Shown here: positions 31,225-35,851 of the stretch, in pieces | How positions within the stretch are numbered: the first letter of the stretch is position 1 | Layout: the number at the start of each line of letters is the position of its first letter | Virus record (IMG/VR): IMGVR_UViG_3300030419_000739 | Location: 1-35,851 of that record | Reading direction: 5' to 3' (one strand) | Length of the DNA: 35,851 bases | Source of the DNA: a virus | Notes under the pieces: generated by a model | Seen by the model: only the letters and a program-made list of their open reading frames with translations | What the model was told of the DNA's origin: nothing | Database searches by the model: none | Translations under genes and position numbers: made by a program

Positions 31225-31263
31225 ATGGACTGCTGTGGTAGTGGTTGCTGTGGTGGTAAGTAA
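31225..31263 (+). CDS. Cys-rich micropeptide, 12 aa
   Basis: MDCCGSGCCGGK: 12 residues with two vicinal Cys pairs. AAAGGAG lies 5-6 bases upstream of the ATG, one of the best ribosome-binding sites in the window. Its TAA shares a base with the next ATG. Translation is likely; the paired Cys suggest metal binding, disulfides or lipidation. No homologue known to me. Confidence 0.5.
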   Translation: MDCCGSGCCGGK

Positions 31264-31328
31264 TGTGTAAGTGCAACTATCTTTGTTGTGGTTGCAATTT
31301 GCATTGTAGTAACTGGGAGATTATATGA
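31263..31328 (+). CDS. Cys-rich micropeptide, 21 aa
   Basis: A 21-residue frame with six Cys (CKC, CCGC and a later HC; C-terminus SNWEII). It starts on the last base of the previous stop (TAATG) and its TGA overlaps the next ATG (ATGA), so both ends are coupled. Two consecutive Cys-rich micropeptides with perfect coupling are unlikely by chance. Function unknown. Confidence 0.5.
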   Translation: MCKCNYLCCGCNLHCSNWEII

Positions 31329-31915
31329 AATTACAAGTAGTTAGAACACAGTTTGGTACTGATGCAACAAATGGTTTGTTGTTTGTAAATGGTTTATTTG
31401 AGTGTTATACATTAGAGGATCAATACCAAGCAGTAAAAGTTATGCACGAAACCTGCATACCTGAAGGTAAATACGATATAAAATTTAGAACTGTTGGTGG
31501 TTTCCACGAGAAATACAAGAAAAGATATGGTGCAGACCATTATGGTATGTTGCATTTACAAGATGTACCTAACTTTACTTATATACTTATACACGCAGGT
31601 AACACAGATGAACACACATCAGGTTGTTTAATTGTAGGAGAAACACAACAAGATTTAGACCTAAGTGATGATGGATTTATAGGTCATAGTGGCGTAGCAT
31701 ACTCAAAATTATATAAAAAAGTAGCAAAAGAATTATTGTTAGGAAAGAGTGTAACAATAGAGTACACAACAATAACTAAATTATTAGAGAAACCTTTAGA
31801 GGAAGCCTCTAGTACAGACATAGGTGTTGCTAAAGATGTTATGGAGAAATTGCAAGAGATTAATGGTAATGTCATACAGACACAGACTATGTTGAGAGGT
31901 AGGATAATTAGATAA
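31325..31915 (+). CDS. DUF5675 protein, candidate endolysin-like enzyme, 196 aa
   Basis: I recognise the DUF5675 domain in residues 1-130: KLQVVRTQFGTDATNGLLFV, CYTLEDQ, CIPEGKYDI, MLHLQDVPNFTYILIHAGN and TSGCLIVGE. His and Cys in IHAGN ... SGCLIVG resemble the His/Cys pair of YkuD-type L,D-transpeptidases, which act on peptidoglycan, but this similarity is my inference. The C-terminal 60 residues are helical (DVMEKLQEINGNVIQTQTML). The place beside holins makes it the best candidate for a cell-wall enzyme. ATGA overlap with the micropeptide before and TAATG with the holin after. Confidence 0.7.
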   Translation: MKLQVVRTQFGTDATNGLLFVNGLFECYTLEDQYQAVKVMHETCIPEGKYDIKFRTVGGFHEKYKKRYGADHYGMLHLQDVPNFTYILIHAGNTDEHTSGCLIVGETQQDLDLSDDGFIGHSGVAYSKLYKKVAKELLLGKSVTIEYTTITKLLEKPLEEASSTDIGVAKDVMEKLQEINGNVIQTQTMLRGRIIR

Positions 31916-32196
31916 TGTTTGAAAGATATAAAAGAGCAAGAAACCAAGATGGTACATTTAAGAAAGATGTATGGTGGACACCTTGGTCTGATTCGTGGGA
32001 GTATAAAATGAGTGAAGATCTCAAAGATATGCTTGAAAGAACTGGTTGGACCTTTATTGAAGCGTTCATAGGTGCTTTAACAGTTGCTCCATTAGTTGGT
32101 GTAGAAGCTGAAACTTTACAGTTAGCTGCACTTGCTGGTGGTGGTGCTGCACTTGCAGTTATCAAGACATATGCTAAAAAACAAATCACTAAGTAG
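31915..32196 (+). CDS. Holin, r1t-type, 93 aa
   Basis: The 93-residue protein ends in a two-helix hydrophobic region typical of r1t holins of Gram-positive phages: DLKDMLERTGWTFIEAFIGA then LTVAPLVGV, and LQLAALAGGGAALAVIKTYA followed by KKQITK. The first 30 residues are hydrophilic and Trp-rich (WWTPWSDSWEYK). Holins form holes in the cell membrane to release the wall enzyme and end the infection. The presence of this type suggests a Gram-positive or actinobacterial host. Coupled to DUF5675 by TAATG. Confidence 0.78.
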   Translation: MFERYKRARNQDGTFKKDVWWTPWSDSWEYKMSEDLKDMLERTGWTFIEAFIGALTVAPLVGVEAETLQLAALAGGGAALAVIKTYAKKQITK

Positions 32197-32216
32197 ATTC
32201 TGTCCTAATTCCTGTG

Positions 32217-32244
32217 TATAATTAGCACAACAGAAAGGGCTGTT
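32217..32244 (+). promoter_or_regulatory. TATAAT box and hairpin exposing the ribosome-binding site
   Basis: TATAAT (32217-32222) with no good -35. Next, AACAG (32229-32233) and CTGTT (32240-32244) form a stem whose 6-base loop is AAAGGG, the ribosome-binding site of the phosphoesterase gene; ATG follows the stem directly. Confidence 0.4.
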
Positions 32245-33402
32245 ATGACACAGGAACTAGGTAATAATTATTACAAGTCTGGTTGGCAACCATCAATAGA
32301 GTTTGATGAAACAACAGGCAAAGGTGAAGTAACCTATGTAGGTACTGACCCTGATTACAAGAATAAGTATGATGAGATACTTAAAAACTGGGGGTTTGAT
32401 CCCAAATACTTTACGATTGAGGGGAATGTAAGGGCTAGTAGCTGGGAAGGACAGCTAAAAGGTGGCAGAACGACCACCTTTTTTGCATTTAAGGGGGTTG
32501 TAAAGCGTAAAAACCCTGCATTAGACCAGTATTTTGACAAACTTGTTAAGGAATACAGTAGAAAACCTAAGTTAAAAGACACAAATTTTGGTGGTGATAC
32601 TGCTTTTATATGGACAATGGCTGACTGGCAGTTAGGTAAAGCTGATTATGGCGTTGAGAATACCCTTAAACGCTACGAGGAAGCTCTTATTAAGGGGGTA
32701 AATCAGGTTAAGGCACTACGCAAGACAGGTACAGAGATAGATGAGATATATTTATTAGGATTAGGTGATCTAACAGAGAACTGTGACCAATCGTTTTACA
32801 GTTCAATGCCTTTTAATATAGAGTTATCGCTATCACAACAGTATCAATTAGCTAGGCGTATGATAATGAAAACTATTGATACATTCCTTTCACAAGCAGA
32901 CAAGATTGTGATTTGTGGTATTGGTGGTAATCACGGAGAGATGACACGATCAGGCAAAGGACAGGTATTGTCAGATAGATTAGACAACTCTGATATGATG
33001 CACTTTGAAGTAGTCAAAGAGATACTTGCACAGAACAAAAGATATGACAAAGTAAAGGTCATACTACCTACTGACTATCATCACTTGCTAGATATAAAAG
33101 GTAAGGGTGTAGCTATCACACACGGACATATGACAGGTGGTGGTTCTGGTCCAGAGGGTAAGATTATGAAGTGGTGGGCAGGTCAAGCTATGGGTTGGCT
33201 ACCTAGTGGTGCAGCCGAGATACTTATAACAGGACACTACCATCACCCAAGAGTATATAAACAAGGTAAACGTACTTGGTTTCAATGTCCAAGCATAGAT
33301 GCAAGTAAAGACTTTACTGCAAGAACAGGACTATGGAATGATCCTGGTGTGTTATGTTTTACAGTTAATAAAGATGGCTGGGATAACTACAGGATAGTTT
33401 AA
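32245..33402 (+). CDS. Calcineurin-like metallophosphoesterase, 385 aa
   Basis: A 385-residue protein with the motifs of the metallophosphoesterase superfamily: WTMADWQLGKADYG (residues about 127-140; DxQ in place of DxH), LLGLGDLTENCD, GIGGNHGEMT, ITHGHMT and GHYHHPRVY. These residues bind two metals. The family cleaves phosphodiester or phosphomonoester bonds, including nucleic acids; proteins of this shape are frequent in actinobacteriophages and their substrate is not known. The first 100 residues are a separate domain with ...YFTIEGNVRASSWEGQL. The start is fixed by AAAGGG in a hairpin loop. Its stop overlaps that of the minus-strand gene at 33399. Confidence 0.85.
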   Translation: MTQELGNNYYKSGWQPSIEFDETTGKGEVTYVGTDPDYKNKYDEILKNWGFDPKYFTIEGNVRASSWEGQLKGGRTTTFFAFKGVVKRKNPALDQYFDKLVKEYSRKPKLKDTNFGGDTAFIWTMADWQLGKADYGVENTLKRYEEALIKGVNQVKALRKTGTEIDEIYLLGLGDLTENCDQSFYSSMPFNIELSLSQQYQLARRMIMKTIDTFLSQADKIVICGIGGNHGEMTRSGKGQVLSDRLDNSDMMHFEVVKEILAQNKRYDKVKVILPTDYHHLLDIKGKGVAITHGHMTGGGSGPEGKIMKWWAGQAMGWLPSGAAEILITGHYHHPRVYKQGKRTWFQCPSIDASKDFTARTGLWNDPGVLCFTVNKDGWDNYRIV

Positions 33403-33497
33403 ACACAATCCTCTATCATATAAGCAATACAACCAACACATCTACCATCAAAATTTAATGTTGTTTGTGGTGGTTCGCCACACTCTATACAATTCAT
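33399..33497 (-). CDS. Zinc-knuckle microprotein, 32 aa
   Basis: A 32-residue frame with CIEC (Cys3-Cys6) and CVGC (Cys20-Cys23), a compact zinc ribbon. Its ATG overlaps the upstream stop (ATGA) and its TAA overlaps the TAA of the phosphoesterase on the other strand in the palindrome GTTTAAAC. It is the last gene of the leftward operon. Function unknown. Confidence 0.6.
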   Translation of the reverse strand: MNCIECGEPPQTTLNFDGRCVGCIAYMIEDCV

Positions 33498-33682
33498 TCT
33501 TCTTCTTGTTCTACTGTTGTAAGTACCTGCACATTAGGTAGTATTGCTAGTAGTTGTATTTGTCCATTAGATAATATTATGCTCTTGCCCATAAATAATG
33601 GTTGATCTTTATCATCTTTTCTTCCTAACAACTCTGCTATTAACATACCTGTTGTTGCTTTGCTTAACATTACATCAATCAT
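33494..33682 (-). CDS. Hypothetical protein, 62 aa
   Basis: The 62-residue protein starts MIDVMLSKATTGMLIAELLG and has a beta-rich middle (KSIILSNGQIQLLAILPN) and an acidic end (TTVEQEEE). AAGGAG precedes the ATG, which overlaps the stop of the upstream microgene (ATGA). Its stop overlaps the next ATG the same way. I do not recognise the family. Confidence 0.7.
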   Translation of the reverse strand: MIDVMLSKATTGMLIAELLGRKDDKDQPLFMGKSIILSNGQIQLLAILPNVQVLTTVEQEEE

Positions 33683-33798
33683 TTTTTCTCCTTTTTAATT
33701 TCTAATCTTCTTAATTCTATTAATACTCTTGCTTTATCAAGTTGTGTTTCATAATCTAAATGATTAATTACTTGTTCTAAATTGTCCATTGTGTTCAT
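33679..33798 (-). CDS. Helical microprotein, 39 aa
   Basis: A 39-residue charged helix (MNTMDNLEQVINHLDYETQL ... RRLEIKKEKK) that may form a coiled coil. GGGG lies 5 bases before the ATG, one base after the methyltransferase stop. Its final codons supply AAGGAG for the next gene, and its TGA overlaps the next ATG. Probably real because of coupling at both ends. An alternative ATG lies three codons in. Confidence 0.6.
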   Translation of the reverse strand: MNTMDNLEQVINHLDYETQLDKARVLIELRRLEIKKEKK

Positions 33799-33799
33799 A

Positions 33800-34441
33800 T
33801 CAACCCCATTGATTTGCCATAGCCTTTGCTATTCCTGGAAATGTAGCACTTCTAATTTTGCCTCTTTCCTCTTTTGGTAATGTATATGTATCATAATGAA
33901 ATTTAGACATTCTTTTACCCTTAGAAACATTTATCCATATAGGTTCAACTACATCTGTTGGTTGTAATGGTTCTAAATTTTTTAACCACAAACAAGTAGA
34001 TTTAGAAGTAGGGTGTCCATATTCATAAGGTTGTATTATTTGCGTAGGTTTTTTAATTTTTGAACTAATAACACTTATGGGATTTTCAACAACAATTTTT
34101 TCAATAGGTGCATCTAATAATAACTGTACAAAGTCCAATGCTTCTTGTTGATACTGCCTTCTATTAGGGTGCATTGGATGTGGTCTGCGTTCATCATAAG
34201 GTAAATGTTTATCTTCTGGATGATAGTACCATCTAGCACCACTTACTGATAGATAAGTACAAGGTGGATGTGCAATCATTAAATCCCAACCATCATATAA
34301 AATGTCTGTAACATCTCCTTGATAGTGTTCTCCTAAATCACTTTCACTTGGCAGCAAATCACAACTAACAGCCTCGTGTCCTTTGTTAATAAAAGCATCT
34401 CTTACTATTCCAGAATATTCACAAGCAACTAATACTTTCAT
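33800..34441 (-). CDS. DNA cytosine methyltransferase-like protein, 213 aa
   Basis: The protein has reduced C5-cytosine methyltransferase features: a cofactor-binding start LVACEYSGIVRDAF (motif I-like), IAHPPCTYLS with the putative catalytic Cys61 (motif IV, PPC rather than PCQ), and IVVENP (Glu119-Pro121; motif VI). After this comes YGHPTSKSTCLWLKN, also seen in the second methyltransferase-like gene in altered form (YGDTRMKPTDIWTN). At 213 residues it lacks the usual target-recognition domain, so it may be specificity-limited or inactive. Such short proteins are common in phages. It starts with an ATGA overlap with the nuclease-like gene. Confidence 0.75.
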   Translation of the reverse strand: MKVLVACEYSGIVRDAFINKGHEAVSCDLLPSESDLGEHYQGDVTDILYDGWDLMIAHPPCTYLSVSGARWYYHPEDKHLPYDERRPHPMHPNRRQYQQEALDFVQLLLDAPIEKIVVENPISVISSKIKKPTQIIQPYEYGHPTSKSTCLWLKNLEPLQPTDVVEPIWINVSKGKRMSKFHYDTYTLPKEERGKIRSATFPGIAKAMANQWG

Positions 34442-34833
34442 TCGTGAACCTTTGCTACACCTTCGTATAAAAATCCTACCACTTTTGTAACAGTTTTAGT
34501 ATCTTCAAACTCTGTTGTTCTAGGCATTGGTATTGGCGACCATTGGAAGTCATAACCTTTACGCACTAAGTTATGTATGTTCCAAGTCATAATCTTTCCA
34601 TCATATTCTGTAAGATATACAAACATCTTGCCTGTTTCTACTGATATGACAATGTTGCTATCAAATTTTTTCTTTTCAATAGCCCAACTCCTGTATTGTT
34701 TATCTCTTGACTTAACTTCTACAATGTATCTTTCGTTCTCTGCATCATAGGTGCTGTAAGGATTGCTTACTTCTACTAAATCAAGACCAGGATATATACT
34801 GTTTAACTTATTTATTATCTCTGTCTGTGTCAT
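34438..34833 (-). CDS. Possible PD-(D/E)XK nuclease-like protein, 131 aa
   Basis: A 131-residue alpha/beta protein. The segment YDAENERYIVEVKSRDKQYR (residues about 29-48) has the Asp ... Glu-x-Lys arrangement of PD-(D/E)XK nucleases, followed by a helix with WAIEKKKFD and a strand (SNIVISVETGKMFVYL). Helix, Asp, E-x-K strand and helix in that order fit the fold, though the short length leaves doubt. It sits exactly between two cytosine methyltransferase-like genes, with ATGA overlaps on both sides, as would be expected of a restriction or self-protection module. Confidence 0.5.
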   Translation of the reverse strand: MTQTEIINKLNSIYPGLDLVEVSNPYSTYDAENERYIVEVKSRDKQYRSWAIEKKKFDSNIVISVETGKMFVYLTEYDGKIMTWNIHNLVRKGYDFQWSPIPMPRTTEFEDTKTVTKVVGFLYEGVAKVHE

Positions 34834-35468
34834 ACCATTACCTCTAATAATTCTTTACATAATTCATAAGGTACTTTACTTCTTTCATAAGCACCTTTTA
34901 ATCCTTGTGTTCCTGTCTTTGATCCTCTAGGTGCAGATTCGTGGCAAGGCATACCATTCTTACACATTGGTCTAGGTGTCCAAGGTGCATTAGTCCATAT
35001 ATCAGTAGGTTTCATTCTTGTATCTCCATACTGACAATAGGTTACTGTGTGTCTAGTTAAGTATTCTACTGCACTCATCTTACGCATAAGTCCTCTAGGA
35101 TTTTCTATAACATAATACTTTGGTTGCAATTTATTCATTATCCATACTGTTTGTTCTAATAAATACAAACCTAATTCTGCATCATTTGTTTTAGGTATTC
35201 TTAAACCTTCTTCATCTGGTGCTGTCCAATGCGTACTGCAACTAGCAATACTAAATGTTGTACAGGGTGGACTAGCCCATATAATATCTGGACTAAATGA
35301 TATGTCATCTATAGTAAAATCAATTACATCTTTAACTAAATCTATTTTTTTATATTGATTTTTTGTCAACAAATCTAGTCCATTATCAACTGTAAATGTT
35401 TTATGTCCATATTCTTTAGCTACATCACTAAAACTACAACTACCTGCAAACAATTCCAGTACTTTCAT
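34830..35468 (-). CDS. DNA cytosine methyltransferase-like protein, 212 aa
   Basis: This protein begins KVLELFAGSCSFS (motif I, FxGxG-like), has IIWASPPCTTFS with putative catalytic Cys69 (motif IV), YVIENPRGLM (Glu122-Pro124, motif VI), and YGDTRMKPTDIWTN in the place of the later motifs. Like its neighbour it lacks a large target-recognition domain. The frame opens at 35498, but ATG 35468 overlaps the upstream stop (ATGA) and gives the normal start of the domain, so it is chosen. It could modify phage DNA against host restriction. The rest of the cassette is coupled downstream. Confidence 0.78.
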   Translation of the reverse strand: MKVLELFAGSCSFSDVAKEYGHKTFTVDNGLDLLTKNQYKKIDLVKDVIDFTIDDISFSPDIIWASPPCTTFSIASCSTHWTAPDEEGLRIPKTNDAELGLYLLEQTVWIMNKLQPKYYVIENPRGLMRKMSAVEYLTRHTVTYCQYGDTRMKPTDIWTNAPWTPRPMCKNGMPCHESAPRGSKTGTQGLKGAYERSKVPYELCKELLEVMV

Positions 35469-35707
35469 TCTTCTTCCCCAAACATTTCTATCCAACATCT
35501 TGGGTGTGTGCCTGTAATCATTTGTTCTCTAAAATCTCTGTCTAATGATTTAACTGCATCTTGTATGTGATAACCCTGATTAAGATAAAACAATTCCTGT
35601 GTAAATATCTCTACAGTTCCTGTCTGCTTACAATGAAAACATTTTTTTGTTTCAATAACATACTTGTCGCCATTTTCAAAGTCGTATATCTTGTCTATTA
35701 CTTTCAT
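35465..35707 (-). CDS. Zinc-ribbon protein with THPxCWxxMF motif, 80 aa
   Basis: The 80-residue protein has CFHC (Cys23-Cys26) and a later GTHPRCWIEMFGEEE, with a helical middle. I know this arrangement (an N-terminal CxxC and a C-terminal TGxHxxCWxxMF with an acidic tail) from small actinobacteriophage proteins; function is not established. The His and last Cys could complete a zinc site. AGGGAAA lies upstream of ATG 35707; the stop overlaps the methyltransferase start. Confidence 0.75.
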   Translation of the reverse strand: MKVIDKIYDFENGDKYVIETKKCFHCKQTGTVEIFTQELFYLNQGYHIQDAVKSLDRDFREQMITGTHPRCWIEMFGEEE

Positions 35708-35804
35708 TTATTATTTCCCTGCACTTTCTACAATATGTTTCTACAATATATGTCGGCTCACCGAACATATCAATTTCGCCTACACCACAACTAAGACAAC
35801 GCAC
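35676..35804 (-). CDS. Zinc-ribbon microprotein with GTG start, 42 aa
   Basis: A 42-residue frame with CLSC (Cys3-Cys6) and CRKC (Cys25-Cys28) around GVGEIDMFGEPTYIVETY, a good zinc-ribbon layout. The only start that keeps both pairs is GTG 35804, inside the last codons of the Rad52-like gene; an in-frame stop lies two codons earlier. It overlaps the start of the next gene by 32 bases. It links the Rad52-like gene to the methyltransferase cassette across the circle junction. Confidence 0.5.
   Translation of the reverse strand: MRCLSCGVGEIDMFGEPTYIVETYCRKCREIINESNRQDIRL
35725..35750. repeat. Short 13-bp tandem duplication
   Basis: TTTCTACAATAT occurs twice at a 13-base period just beside the terminal repeat. 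It lies within the 42-residue zinc-ribbon gene but its period is not a multiple of three. Confidence 0.6.
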
Positions 35805-35849
35805 TCTTTAGCTTGTCAATCATAGCACTAGCATTACCCTTAGTAGCTT
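35752..35849. repeat. Terminal direct repeat, right copy
   Basis: Identical to bases 1-98; the final CG (35850-35851) does not match. It contains a second copy of the end of the Rad52-like gene (35791-35849). Joining the copies closes a circle of 35,751 bp. Confidence 0.95.
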
Positions 35850-35851
35850 CG

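Noticed and set aside
1-35851. CRISPR array, integrase, attachment site or lysogeny module
   Set aside because: No regularly spaced repeats, recombinase motifs or Cro/CI-like pair were found; the phage appears lytic.

Overview
The window reads as one essentially complete, circularly closing genome of a small, AT-rich tailed phage. The first 98 bases recur at 35752-35849, so the unique length is about 35,751 bp. It has a terminase, portal, SU10/DUF5309-type major capsid protein, fibre-like proteins and a holin region. It shows no tape-measure protein, polymerase, primase, helicase, RNA polymerase, integrase or repressor that I can recognise. The most economical reading is a short-tailed, strictly lytic marine phage that uses host replication and transcription. 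The host is inferred, not shown. An r1t-type holin, a THPxCWxxMF zinc protein of a kind I associate with actinobacteriophages, a metallophosphoesterase common in actinophages, and an exported protein with a long poly-threonine linker all point to a low-GC marine actinobacterium. A Pelagibacter-type host is not excluded.

Layout. Two divergent transcription blocks leave a control region of about 1 kb (4600-5540). The leftward block (minus strand) runs 4560 -> 40 and on through the circle junction from 35804 -> 33399. It carries some twenty very small genes (acidic microproteins and zinc-knuckle proteins), an HTH protein, a Rad52-type annealing protein, and a tightly coupled cassette of two cytosine-methyltransferase-like proteins flanking a possible PD-(D/E)XK nuclease. 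Many of these genes are shorter than 60 codons and are called here from start/stop overlaps and ribosome-binding sites. The rightward block (plus strand, 5538 -> 33402) carries five Lys-rich small proteins, TerL with an N-terminal zinc finger and HTH, the portal, a 1696-residue virion protein and other probable internal proteins, a lysozyme-like protein, scaffold, capsid, tail and fibre genes, an exported Thr/Glu-rich protein, two Cys-rich micropeptides, a DUF5675 protein, a holin and a metallophosphoesterase. The blocks converge at 33399-33402, where the two stop codons overlap.

Regulation. The control region contains consensus-like promoters and many inverted repeats. The most striking part is a self-contained RNA unit: promoter 5279-5307, two adjacent perfect hairpins, and an intrinsic terminator at 5472-5497. 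The late promoter (5503-5531) follows directly. A second strong promoter and a structured leader of about 200 bases precede scaffold and capsid (20435-20675).

Best candidates for undescribed biology: the structured RNA unit at 5314-5498; the microgene array at 1343-2945, whose genes share near-identical junctions; the methyltransferase/nuclease/methyltransferase cassette; the Cys-rich micropeptides in the lysis region; and a zinc-ribbon gene that needs a one-base slip in a T6 run.
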